Shown here: piece after piece, positions 1 through 6,943 of the stretch
How the letters are laid out: each line of letters starts with the position of its first letter
Position numbering within the stretch: the first letter of the stretch is position 1
From: JACQAI01 sp035507915
GTDB taxonomy: Bacteria > Pseudomonadota > Alphaproteobacteria > Elsterales > Elsteraceae
Length of the DNA: 14,403 bases
Assembly: GCA_035507915.1 (NCBI GenBank)
Contig: DATJNS010000248.1
Coordinates: 1 to 14,403 of the forward strand
Direction: 5' to 3'
Program-made: the position numbers and the translations under genes
The notes under the pieces: model-generated
What the model was told of the DNA's origin: nothing
Database searches by the model: none
What the model saw: the letters and a program-made list of their open reading frames with translations, nothing else

Positions 1-1856
1 CGGCGCGCCAGGTCCTGCAGCCCCTGCATCGCCTGGCCCATCTCGGAGTCGGCGTCCATGTCGTTGGCGTCGTCCATGATGCCGGCGCGCATGTTCTCGA
101 GCATCTGCTGGAGCTGGTTGAGCAGCGCCTGGGCCTGCTCGCGCTGGCCCTGGCGCGCCAGCTCGCGCGCCCGGTCGAGCATGTTCTGGAGGTCGCGCCG
201 GTCGACCATCTGGGTGTTGCGGTCGCGCGGGATCCGCTCGGCGCGCTGCGGATTGTTGAGCAGCTGCTGCATCATCGAGTCGAGATAGCGGTCGAGCGCC
301 TGCTGCATCTGGTCGATCAGGCGTTGCAGCTCGGGGTCGGGCGCGTTGCGCGCCAGCGCGTCGCGCAGCGCGTCCTCGGCGGCGCGCAAGTCGCGCTCGC
401 GCAGGCCGACCTCGCCTTCCTCGATGCTGATCGCGGTGTCCCACAGGAGCTGCTGCACCGGATCGATGGCGCTGTCGCCGTCTTCGAAGGCCAGGCGCGC
501 GCGCGCCGCCATCAGGCTCAGGAACACCGCGGTGTCGTCGCCGTAGAGGTGCGGCAGCGCGGCGATGCGCGCCAGCGCCTGCTCGACCTCCGGACGCTTG
601 CCCGGATTGCGCACCAGGATCTTGCGCTGCTCGACGATCGCGCGCGCCACCGGATGGCTGAAGGTGCGCTCGGGCAACGTCATGGTGACGGGGTCGCTGG
701 CGCCGATCTGCCCGAGCGCGTCGGTTGCCTCGAGCTGGATCGTCACCGGCAGGCCGGCCCACGGATGCGCGGTCAGGTCGTGGTAGCTCGTGCCCTGCGC
801 CTCGCGTCGCTTGCCCGGCAGGACCAGCGGCAGCTCGATCGGGGGGAGCTCCGGCTTGTCGACGCGCCGGATCACGGCGCGCGCGCTCTCGAGCCCGTAA
901 TCGTCCTGGGCGGCGTAGTCGATGCGCAACGCGCTGCGCGCGGTGCGGGCCGGCGGCTGATGGAAGGCGATCGACGGCGGCTCGTCGGGCACGACTTGGA
1001 TCGGCCAGCCGGCGAGCTCGCGGTTGCCGCGCATGATGCTCAGGCGGTCGCCGCCGACCAGCGTCGCTTCGGCGCGGAAGCTGCCGCGCTCGACTTGCTG
1101 GAACGCGGTGGTGCGTCCGCCGACCGTGAGGCTCGGCGCGGCGCTCAAACCGCCGGCCTGGGCCAGCACGGTGCTGCCGGCGGGAACCCTCAAGGTCTGA
1201 TCATGGGGCACCGAGGCGGCGAAGATCGGCGGCACCCCGGTATAGTCCGGCGGCGTGATCCAGACATCGAGCGTGGTCGGCACGCCGCCGGCGCTGCCGA
1301 TGCCGGGCATCAGGGCACGGCCGAGCCGGTCGGCGCCGTCGACGCCGGCGAACAGCGCGGCGACCAGCAGGGTGAGGGCGAGGCCGGCGCGCAAGGCGAA
1401 CGGGTCGCGCGCGCCCCAGCCGGCGGTCGGCACGCCGACCTTGAGGTCGCGCACCTGGGCAGCCATGCGGGCCACGTGGGCCTGCCAGAGCGCGCGGGTC
1501 GCGGGGTCGCCGCCCGCCGGTCGATCCTCGAGCGCGGTCAGCGGCCGGTGCGCCAGCCGGTTGGTGGTTTCCAGCCGTCGCCGAGCGCCCGCCAGGCTTG
1601 GCCAGCGCGCGCCGCCGAAGCCGCGCACGAGGGCCGCCACCAGAGCCATGGCGAACCCGACCAGCACGAGACCGTGCAGCCAGGGGTTGAGCTCGGGCAG
1701 CACGTCGAACAGCGCGACCGCGAGGAACAGGCCGATCACCGCGAGCGCGGGCCACAAGGCCGGCCAGGCGGCCTCCCACAGGAGTGCGGCGTAGGCGAGG
1801 CGATAGCGCCGCGGCGGCACGGCGGACGATGCCGACGGCGCGGCCGCGCGGCTCAC
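1..1856 (-). CDS. TIGR02302 (DUF4175) family membrane protein, C-terminus cut by window edge
   Basis: 618 codons are readable without a stop before the left window edge; family members usually run to about 800-900 residues, so the C-terminus is missing. The reading starts at GTG 1856-1854, which overlaps the lysA TGA as GTGA. It begins VSRAAAPSASS and goes straight into two hydrophobic segments (about residues 33-52 and 58-78), with a third near 153-170. Between them lies the family-typical stretch HRPLTALEDRPAGGDP. The rest is soluble, predicted periplasmic, and becomes rich in Gln/Met/Leu/Arg helix toward the cut end (for example NQLQQMLENMR). The function of this alphaproteobacterial family is not established; topology suggests an envelope role. 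It is the last readable gene of the argH-lipoprotein-lysA operon and is probably translationally coupled to lysA. The long open frames on the opposite strand here are shadows. Family assignment rests on remembered sequence patterns and the lysA linkage. Confidence 0.88.
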   Translation of the reverse strand, partial: MSRAAAPSASSAVPPRRYRLAYAALLWEAAWPALWPALAVIGLFLAVALFDVLPELNPWLHGLVLVGFAMALVAALVRGFGGARWPSLAGARRRLETTNRLAHRPLTALEDRPAGGDPATRALWQAHVARMAAQVRDLKVGVPTAGWGARDPFALRAGLALTLLVAALFAGVDGADRLGRALMPGIGSAGGVPTTLDVWITPPDYTGVPPIFAASVPHDQTLRVPAGSTVLAQAGGLSAAPSLTVGGRTTAFQQVERGSFRAEATLVGGDRLSIMRGNRELAGWPIQVVPDEPPSIAFHQPPARTARSALRIDYAAQDDYGLESARAVIRRVDKPELPPIELPLVLPGKRREAQGTSYHDLTAHPWAGLPVTIQLEATDALGQIGASDPVTMTLPERTFSHPVARAIVEQRKILVRNPGKRPEVEQALARIAALPHLYGDDTAVFLSLMAARARLAFEDGDSAIDPVQQLLWDTAISIEEGEVGLRERDLRAAEDALRDALARNAPDPELQRLIDQMQQALDRYLDSMMQQLLNNPQRAERIPRDRNTQMVDRRDLQNMLDRARELARQGQREQAQALLNQLQQMLENMRAGIMDDANDMDADSEMGQAMQGLQDLAR

Positions 1857-3139
1857 GGCTCGGGCCGTCCCGGCGCGTTGCTCAGCCACGGCGGCAGGCG
1901 CTCGTCGGCGAACAGCTGCGCCAGCTCGGCGCGCGGCTTGACGATGGCGAAGGTGCGGTCGCGCACCAGCACCTCGGGCGGGGTCGGCCGGGCGTTGTAG
2001 CTCGACGCCATCACGGCGCCATAGGCGCCGGTCGTCCGAATGGCCAGGAGATCGCCGCTATCGACCGGGGGCATGGGCCGGTCCAATGCAAACATGTCGC
2101 CAGTTTCGCAGACCGGACCCACGATGTCGACCGGTGCCCGGGGCGCATCGGGTGTTGGCTCGCGCACCGGCTCGATTTTATGATAAGCATCATATAAAGT
2201 CGGCCGGATCAGATCGTTCATTGCCCCGTCGGTGATCACGAAGGTGCGGTCGCCGCTCCGCTTGACGTAGACGACCCGGACCAGCAGCACGCCGGCATCG
2301 GCGACCAGGTGGCGGCCCGGCTCGAGCACCAGCCGGCAGCCGAGGCCTCGCGTCACCGCCTTGGCCATCTCGGCATAACGCGCCACCGTCGGCGGCGTCT
2401 CGCCGCGATAGTCGACGCCGAGGCCGCCGCCGAGATCGAGCTCGCGGATCGCGTGGCCGTCGGCGCGCAGCGCGCGAACCAGCTCGACGACGCGGCCGAA
2501 CGCCGCACGGAACGGCGCGAGTTCGGTGATCTGCGAGCCGATATGGACGGCGACGCCGGCGAGCTCGATGCCGGGAAGCTCGCGCGCCAGCCGCGCCACC
2601 GCCGGCACGTCCTCGAACGCGATGCCGAACTTGTTGTGCTTGCGGCCGGTCGCGATCTTGTCGTGGGTGTCGGCGGCGACGTCGGGGTTGACCCGGAGCG
2701 CCACCGGCGCGCGCAGGCCGCGCTCGCGCGCCACCGCGTCGAGCGCGATCAGCTCGGGCTCCGACTCGACGTTGAACTGCAGGATGCCGGCCTCGAGCGC
2801 GGTCGCCATCTCGGCGGTCGTCTTGCCGACGCCGGCGAACACGATGCGCTTGGGATCGACGCCGGCGGCGCGCGCGCGCGCGAGCTCGCCGGCCGACACC
2901 ACGTCGGCGCCGGCGCCGAGGGCCGCGAAGGTGCGGATCACCGCGAGGTTGCCGTTCGCCTTCAGCGCGTAGCAGACCAGCGCGTCGACGTCGGCGAACG
3001 CATCGGCGAAGGCGCGATAGCGCGCCTCCATGATCGCTGTCGAGTAGACATAGGTCGGCGTGCCGACCGCGTCCGCGACCGCCGTCAGATCGACGGCGTC
3101 GGCGTGCAGGCGGCCGTCGCGATAGGCGAAACCGTTCAT
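1853..3139 (-). CDS. lysA: Diaminopimelate decarboxylase
   Basis: PLP-dependent cytoplasmic enzyme converting meso-diaminopimelate to L-lysine and CO2, the last step of lysine synthesis. 428 residues, a normal family length. Seen in the sequence: the PLP lysine in YALKANGN (K60), the HIGSQI strand, the glycine-rich phosphate-binding loop LDLGGGLGVDY, EPGRHLVADAG, the catalytic-cysteine motif GPVCETGD, and the C-terminal YGAVMASSYNARP. I chose ATG 3139 (protein MNGFAYRDGRLH) because it matches the usual alphaproteobacterial N-terminus. It also overlaps the stop of the upstream lipoprotein gene as ATGA. An in-frame start 75 bases upstream would add 25 residues lying inside that lipoprotein gene. 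No clear ribosome binding site is visible, which fits coupled translation. The 3' end overlaps the start of the TIGR02302 gene by 4 bases. Confidence 0.97.
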   Translation of the reverse strand: MNGFAYRDGRLHADAVDLTAVADAVGTPTYVYSTAIMEARYRAFADAFADVDALVCYALKANGNLAVIRTFAALGAGADVVSAGELARARAAGVDPKRIVFAGVGKTTAEMATALEAGILQFNVESEPELIALDAVARERGLRAPVALRVNPDVAADTHDKIATGRKHNKFGIAFEDVPAVARLARELPGIELAGVAVHIGSQITELAPFRAAFGRVVELVRALRADGHAIRELDLGGGLGVDYRGETPPTVARYAEMAKAVTRGLGCRLVLEPGRHLVADAGVLLVRVVYVKRSGDRTFVITDGAMNDLIRPTLYDAYHKIEPVREPTPDAPRAPVDIVGPVCETGDMFALDRPMPPVDSGDLLAIRTTGAYGAVMASSYNARPTPPEVLVRDRTFAIVKPRAELAQLFADERLPPWLSNAPGRPEP

Positions 3140-3282
3140 GAGCGCGGGTAGGGCCGGGTGCTGACGGCTTTCTCCGGGCCCCCCGGTGGCTCGGGCTCGT
3201 TCTTCTTGCCGCACGCCGCCAATCCGAGCCCGAGGCTCAGCATGAGGAGCAGCGCGAGCGCGTGGGCGACCTGGCGCGACAT
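3136..3282 (-). CDS. lptM: Small LptM-like lipoprotein between argH and lysA
   Basis: A 48-residue gene starting one base after the argH stop and ending in an ATGA overlap with lysA. The N-terminus is MSRQVAHALALLLM followed by a hydrophobic run and a clean lipobox LAAC, with the lipidated cysteine at about residue 24. The mature part is tiny: CGKKNEPEPPGG, then a short polar tail ending RPYPRS. This is the layout of the LptM/YifL (LPAM_2) family, found beside lysA or dapF in many proteobacteria. E. coli LptM is reported to help the LPS translocon LptD mature in the outer membrane. The lipoprotein call rests on the visible signal and lipobox. The LptM name is an inference from size, CGKK start and neighbourhood, and transfer of the E. 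coli role is not shown here. Confidence 0.85.
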   Translation of the reverse strand: MSRQVAHALALLLMLSLGLGLAACGKKNEPEPPGGPEKAVSTRPYPRS

Positions 3283-3283
3283 C

Positions 3284-4714
3284 TTACAGGTAGCGCGCCC
3301 GCGCGGCCGCGAGCGCGGCGCGTACGCGCACCGGCGCCGTGCCGCCGTAGCTCGTGCGGCGGGCGACCGAGCCCTCGACGGTCAGGTGCGCATAGACCGC
3401 GTCGGTGATGCGCGGCTCGATCGATTTCAGCGCATCGAGCGGCAACGCGTCGAGCGTCGTGCCACGCGCCTCGGCCAGCGCGACGACGCGCCCGGTCGCG
3501 TGATGCGCCTCGCGGAACGGCATGCCGAGCGCGGTCACCAGATAATCGGCGAGGTCGGTCGCGGTGCTGAAGCCGCCGGCCGCGGCGGCGCGCATGCGCG
3601 CGGCGTCGACCGTCATGTCGTCGACCATGCCGGTGGTCGCGGCGAGGCACAGCGCGAGCGTCTCGACGCATTCGAACACCGGCTCCTTGTCCTCCTGCAT
3701 GTCCTTCGAATAGGTCAGCGGCAGGCCCTTGAGCACGATCAGGAGGCCGGCCAGCGCGCCGACCACGCGCCCCGACTTGGCGCGCACCAGCTCGGCGGCG
3801 TCGGGGTTGCGTTTCTGCGGCATGATCGAGCTGCCGGTCGTGAAGGCATCGCTCAGCCGGACGAAGCGGATCTCGCTCGACACCCAATAGATCAGCTCCT
3901 CGGCGAAGCGCGACAGATGCATCGCGAGGATCGCCGCGCCGGCCAGGAACTCGAGCGCGAAGTCGCGATCCGACACCGCGTCGAGCGAGTTGGCCGCCGG
4001 CCGGTCGAAGCCGAGCAGGCGCGCGGTCAGGTCGCGGTCGATCGGATAGGGCGTGCCGGCGAGCGCGGCGGCGCCGAGCGGCGACTCGTTGAGCCGGCGC
4101 CGGCAGTCGGCGCAGCGGCCGCGGTCGCGCCCGAGCATCTCGACATAGGCGAGCAGGTGATGGGCGAAGCTGACCGGCTGCGCCGGCTGCAGATGCGTGA
4201 GGCCGGGCAGCACGGTGTCGACGTGGCGCTCGGCCTGCGCGATCAGCGCCGCCTGCAGCGCGCGCAGGTCGCCGTCGAGCCCGTCGATGGCGTCGCGCAG
4301 CCACAGCCGGAAGTCGGTCGCGACCTGGTCGTTGCGCGAGCGCGCGGTATGGAGGCGACCGGCCGCGGGGCCGATCAGCTCGGCGAGCCGCGCCTCGACG
4401 TTCATGTGGATGTCTTCGTGCTCGGTCGTGAACGCGAACTCGCCCGCCTCGATCTCGCCCAGCACGTGGTCGAGCCCGGCGAGGATCGCCGCGCCGTCGG
4501 CCGCCGGGATGATGCTCTGGCGCACCAGCATCTGGCAGTGCGCCTTCGATGCCGCTATGTCTTGGGCGTAGAGCCGGCGATCGAAGCCGATCGAGGCGTT
4601 GATCCGTTCCATGATCGCGGCCGGGCCGCGCGCGAAGCGGCCGCCCCACAGCCGATTGACGGCGTGGATGGGCGCGGGTGCGTCGGCCGGGGCGGTCGAG
4701 CGGGAGCGGGTCAT
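3284..4714 (-). CDS. argH: Argininosuccinate lyase
   Basis: Cytoplasmic homotetrameric enzyme splitting argininosuccinate into arginine and fumarate, the last step of arginine synthesis. 476 residues, close to the usual 460-470. The protein opens with a polar, Ala/Pro-rich stretch before NRLWGGRF, the conserved family start. Visible motifs are HEDIHMNVE, TARSRNDQVATDFRLW, LTHLQPAQP (general acid/base His region), and the fumarase/aspartase superfamily signature GSSIMPQKRN at residues 294-303 with the catalytic serine loop. The C-terminus FSTATDLADYL...SYGGTAP is typical. ATG 4714 is the only plausible start upstream of the first motif. This is the first gene of the argH-lipoprotein-lysA-TIGR02302 operon and is divergent from tlpA across 21 bases, so at least part of its promoter must lie in tlpA coding sequence. 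Confidence 0.98.
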   Translation of the reverse strand: MTRSRSTAPADAPAPIHAVNRLWGGRFARGPAAIMERINASIGFDRRLYAQDIAASKAHCQMLVRQSIIPAADGAAILAGLDHVLGEIEAGEFAFTTEHEDIHMNVEARLAELIGPAAGRLHTARSRNDQVATDFRLWLRDAIDGLDGDLRALQAALIAQAERHVDTVLPGLTHLQPAQPVSFAHHLLAYVEMLGRDRGRCADCRRRLNESPLGAAALAGTPYPIDRDLTARLLGFDRPAANSLDAVSDRDFALEFLAGAAILAMHLSRFAEELIYWVSSEIRFVRLSDAFTTGSSIMPQKRNPDAAELVRAKSGRVVGALAGLLIVLKGLPLTYSKDMQEDKEPVFECVETLALCLAATTGMVDDMTVDAARMRAAAAGGFSTATDLADYLVTALGMPFREAHHATGRVVALAEARGTTLDALPLDALKSIEPRITDAVYAHLTVEGSVARRTSYGGTAPVRVRAALAAARARYL

Positions 4715-4735
4715 GGCGGAAGGATACAGGGTGTC
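4715..4735. promoter_or_regulatory. 21-bp divergent argH/tlpA intergenic region
   Basis: This is the whole space between the two divergent start codons. On the minus strand TATCCT (4726-4721) resembles a -10 box and would start argH transcription almost at its ATG. I see no good -35 at 16-18 bases from it. On the plus strand AAGGA (4720-4724), 11 bases before GTG 4736, is the likely tlpA ribosome binding site, so the two signals share bases. Assignment of either promoter is uncertain. Confidence 0.35.
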
Positions 4736-5377
4736 GTGACCAAGCGCACCGGGTGGAGCAGGCGGGGGGTCGTGACGCTCGGCGTCTCCGGCGCCGCGAT
4801 TGTGGTCGCGGCGGCGCTTTATGCAAGGTTCGACGGGCTCGCCGACCGGCCGCCGCTCACGGGCGCCATGGAGGACTTCGTCGTGCGGTCGCCGCCGGCG
4901 CCGGTGCCCGCGATCGCGTTCGTCGATGGCGACGGCAAGCCGCACACGCTGGCGGACTTTCGCGGCCGCATCGTGCTGCTGAATTTGTGGGCGACCTGGT
5001 GCGCGCCGTGCGTCGAGGAGATGCCGTCCTTGGCGCGCCTGCAGGCGACGCTCGCCGGACAGTCCTTCATGGTGCTGGCGGTGTCGCAGGATCGCGGCGG
5101 ATTGCCGCTGGTCGAGCAGTTCTTCCGCGAGCACGCGCTGAGCGGTCTCGAGATGTTCGCCGACAAGACGTCGAGCGGCGCCCACGGTTTCAAATTGCGC
5201 GGCCTGCCGACCAGCGTGCTGCTCGACGCCGAGGGCCGCGAGCTCGGTCGGCTCGAGGGCGCCGCCGACTGGTCGTCGCCCGAGGCGCTCGCGCTGGTGC
5301 GCTTCTACCTGCGCAAGCCCAACCCGCCAACCACGACGGCCGCCCAGCTCGACACGCCGGTGCCCGCGGCGCGCTGA
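4736..5377 (+). CDS. tlpA: TlpA-family membrane-anchored thioredoxin-like protein
   Basis: Thiol:disulfide oxidoreductase of the TlpA/ResA group, anchored in the inner membrane with its thioredoxin domain in the periplasm. Family members reduce periplasmic apocytochrome or copper-centre cysteines during cytochrome oxidase assembly. The protein has 213 residues: a basic start (TKRTGWSRR), one membrane segment at about residues 11-30, then a thioredoxin fold with active site WCAPC (C89, C92) preceded by LLNLWAT, and the cis-proline loop GLPTS. The C-terminal tail is Pro/Thr-rich. Start GTG 4736 is chosen because it gives a short positive N-terminus before the membrane helix and has AAGGA upstream. 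The frame is open far upstream, but there it is antisense to argH. Its stop is 2 bp from the convergent NUDIX gene stop. In alphaproteobacteria tlpA is often divergent from argH. Confidence 0.92.
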   Translation: MTKRTGWSRRGVVTLGVSGAAIVVAAALYARFDGLADRPPLTGAMEDFVVRSPPAPVPAIAFVDGDGKPHTLADFRGRIVLLNLWATWCAPCVEEMPSLARLQATLAGQSFMVLAVSQDRGGLPLVEQFFREHALSGLEMFADKTSSGAHGFKLRGLPTSVLLDAEGRELGRLEGAADWSSPEALALVRFYLRKPNPPTTTAAQLDTPVPAAR

Positions 5378-5379
5378 CC

Positions 5380-6258
5380 TCAGCGCCAGAAATCGGGATG
5401 GTCGCGGTGCAGTCCGGCGACCAGGTCGAGATACTCCGGGTGGTCGGGCGCGATCACGCCGTGGCGGATCAGGAAGTCGATGATCACCAGATTGACGTTG
5501 AACTTGACGTCGTCGGTGGCGCGCAGCCGCTCGGCGACCGCGTCGACCGGCATCAGCGCGAAGCTCTCGATCTCGCCGTCGGTGTTGCGCGGCACGAACC
5601 CGGGATCGAGCGCCAGGTCGTAGACGAACAGCGTGTCGGCGCGCAGCCCTTCGGGCACCGCCATCGCATAGGTGATCGCGCCGACCGCGCGCGCCTGGCG
5701 CGCCAGCGCCTCCGGCAGGTCGGCCTCCTCGGCGCATTCCTTGATCAGGTTCTGCGTCAGGCTGAGCCCGATCGGCTGGCCGCCGGCGACCAGATTGTCG
5801 AGCTTGCCGGGCGCCACCAGCTTGTCGCGCGCGCGCAAGCCGATCCACAGCGCGAGGCCGTCGGGCGCGCGCACGTAACCGTTGACGTGCACCCCATAGG
5901 CGCGCACGCCGAGGGTCGCGACGGCGCCGCGATCGAGCCGGGCGAGCGGCGCGTCGGTGAAACGCGCGGCGACCGGATAGGCTTCGTTGCGCCGCTTGGG
6001 CGCCAGACCGATCTTGACCATGCGATCGACGGCCTCGTCGAGCGCGGCCGAGCGTGCGGCGAAATCGCCGAAGCCAGGATGCAGCGCGACCTCGTGCACG
6101 CTGACCGCGAACAGATCGGGGAACTCGGCGAGCCGCGCCGCGATGTCGCGCCGCACCCGGCCGACCGCCGTGCCCGCGATCGTGAAGGGCAGATAGTCGG
6201 ACGGCTCGGCCCGGTTGCACGCGACGAGATGGCGCAGAAATCCCGGTTGGGTCGGCAC
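5380..6258 (-). CDS. DUF4743-containing NUDIX hydrolase
   Basis: 292 residues: an N-terminal DUF4743 region (FLRHLVACNRA, YLPFTIAG) followed by a NUDIX fold with VHVNGYVR, LWIGLRARDK and a degenerate NUDIX box around GGQPIGL...KECAEE (residues 159-178). The metal-binding core REUXEE reads KECAEE (173-178). The first Glu of the consensus is Leu, and the Gly after EE is Asp. As I recall, this form is normal for the DUF4743 group, whose yeast and plant relatives include enzymes acting on damaged thiamine diphosphate. The substrate here is unknown. GTG 6258 is chosen because GGGGAG lies 7 bases upstream and the protein then starts at the family-like PTQPGFLRH. A GTG at 6315 would add 19 unlikely residues. 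The gene lies downstream of the ACT-like gene on the same strand with an 85-bp gap, so co-transcription is possible. Confidence 0.9.
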   Translation of the reverse strand: MPTQPGFLRHLVACNRAEPSDYLPFTIAGTAVGRVRRDIAARLAEFPDLFAVSVHEVALHPGFGDFAARSAALDEAVDRMVKIGLAPKRRNEAYPVAARFTDAPLARLDRGAVATLGVRAYGVHVNGYVRAPDGLALWIGLRARDKLVAPGKLDNLVAGGQPIGLSLTQNLIKECAEEADLPEALARQARAVGAITYAMAVPEGLRADTLFVYDLALDPGFVPRNTDGEIESFALMPVDAVAERLRATDDVKFNVNLVIIDFLIRHGVIAPDHPEYLDLVAGLHRDHPDFWR

Positions 6259-6343
6259 GCGCTGGCTCCCCGGTTGGCCCGCTCGAGAGGATGCGCGAAC
6301 CGACCGCTGCGGCACAACGCCCGTGCGCGCGGCGGGATCCGGA

Positions 6344-6676
6344 TCAGGCGCTGAGCGCGTAGCGCTTCTCGGCGGTCAGCACCGACTCGACGCCGACGAT
6401 CTGGCGCAGCGATGCGGCGATCAGCTCGACCAGCGCCGGCTCGATCCCGGCGATCTGGATGTCGATCACGAGCTCGTCGGCGAGCCCGCTGGCGCCGCCG
6501 CAGACCGCATGCCAGCGCGTCGGCACGAGGCCGCGCTTGGCGAACGGCTCGAGCACGCGCGGCATCACGGCGGGCTCGGGGCGCGCCGAGACGGCGAAGC
6601 AGACGGTGGGGAATTCGGCCGCCGGGGCGAAGCCCGAATCAGCCGCGGGTCGGTCGGCGGTGGTGGCGCGAAACAT
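6344..6676 (-). CDS. Small ACT-like domain protein
   Basis: 110 residues. After a polar N-terminus of about 20 residues the rest reads as a single ACT-like fold (TVCFAVSARPEPAVMPRVLE, then LVIDIQIAG, then LIAASLRQIVGVESVLTAEK). The strand-helix-strand pattern and the RPEPAVMPRVLEPFAKRGL segment resemble the small regulatory subunit of acetohydroxyacid synthase (IlvH/IlvM) and other free-standing ACT proteins that bind amino acids. No large subunit gene is adjacent, so the partner is unknown. ATG 6676 has GAGGA 8 bases upstream. The gene has its own promoter-like sequence and a structured leader (see separate entries), which suggests regulated expression. The NUDIX gene follows in the same direction. 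The ACT fold is inferred by eye and the role is not known. Confidence 0.75.
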   Translation of the reverse strand: MFRATTADRPAADSGFAPAAEFPTVCFAVSARPEPAVMPRVLEPFAKRGLVPTRWHAVCGGASGLADELVIDIQIAGIEPALVELIAASLRQIVGVESVLTAEKRYALSA

Positions 6677-6776
6677 GGCGCAAGTCCTCATGGGTGGTGG
6701 CGAACAGCGAGACGTCCCGACCCCGGCACGGGGTCGGGCGGCTAATTCGCGTGCCACCGAGGAGCTTGCGCGCCAT
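6677..6776 (-). promoter_or_regulatory. Structured leader of the ACT-like gene (attenuator or riboswitch-like)
   Basis: Read on the minus strand, the leader holds two adjacent hairpins. The first pairs 6758-6753 (GGTGGC) with 6742-6737 (GCCGCC, one G-U pair) across a 10-base loop. The second is a perfect 10-bp stem, 6738-6729 with 6725-6716 (GGGGTC/GACCCC core), around a 3-base loop. They share two bases. A third pairing, 6755-6750 (GGCACG) with 6730-6725 (CGTGCC), would disrupt both, so the RNA could switch between folds. No T-run follows the strong stem, so a simple intrinsic terminator is unlikely. A 45-codon open frame starts at ATG 6776-6774, enters the ACT gene in another frame and stops at 6641-6639. 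I see no run of a single amino acid codon in it. I cannot match the leader to a named RNA class. Confidence 0.45.
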
Positions 6777-6782
6777 GGCCGA

Positions 6783-6811
6783 AACCTAGTGCGCGCTCCG
6801 CGAGCGGTCAA
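6783..6811 (-). promoter_or_regulatory. Sigma-70-like promoter of the ACT-like gene
   Basis: On the minus strand TTGACC (6811-6806, 5 of 6 match to the -35 consensus) is followed after exactly 17 bases by TAGGTT (6788-6783, 3 of 6 match). Transcription would begin near 6776, at the ATG of the 45-codon leader frame. The rest of the gap up to 6943 holds two short inverted repeats (6794-6806 and 6836-6849). I see no convincing plus-strand promoter in it for the next gene. Confidence 0.5.
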
Positions 6812-6943
6812 GGCAGCTCCCTGCGCGTCTGACGCGTCCGCCGTCGGACAGAGCACAAAAAGGGAACGTCGACGCAAGGGAGCCATGCTCGATCCGCGAC
6901 CCTTGGCCCTCGCATTGGCGCGCCGGCGCGTTATGGTACGGCG

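Noticed and set aside
324..2000. 558-codon open frame on the plus strand (and other long frames opposite TIGR02302, lysA and argH)
   Set aside because: It is antisense to well-supported genes, has Arg/Ala/Gly/His-rich composition without domain patterns, and is explained by few stop codons in high-GC DNA.
3158..4735. Upstream extension of the tlpA frame to 739 codons
   Set aside because: The extra part is antisense to lysA, the lipoprotein gene and argH, and resembles no protein family. The membrane anchor and thioredoxin domain begin at 4736.
4717..6220. Upstream extension of the argH frame to 978 codons
   Set aside because: The extra part runs antisense through tlpA and through the NUDIX gene in another frame. 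The ArgH family start lies at 4714.
6711..6740. Strong 10-bp hairpin as a plain intrinsic terminator
   Set aside because: Neither strand has a T-run after the stem.
6690..6943. Cobalamin riboswitch ahead of the adenosyltransferase operon
   Set aside because: I looked for a B12-box-like element and the expected long multi-stem leader and found neither. The hairpins present are better read on the minus strand for the ACT gene.
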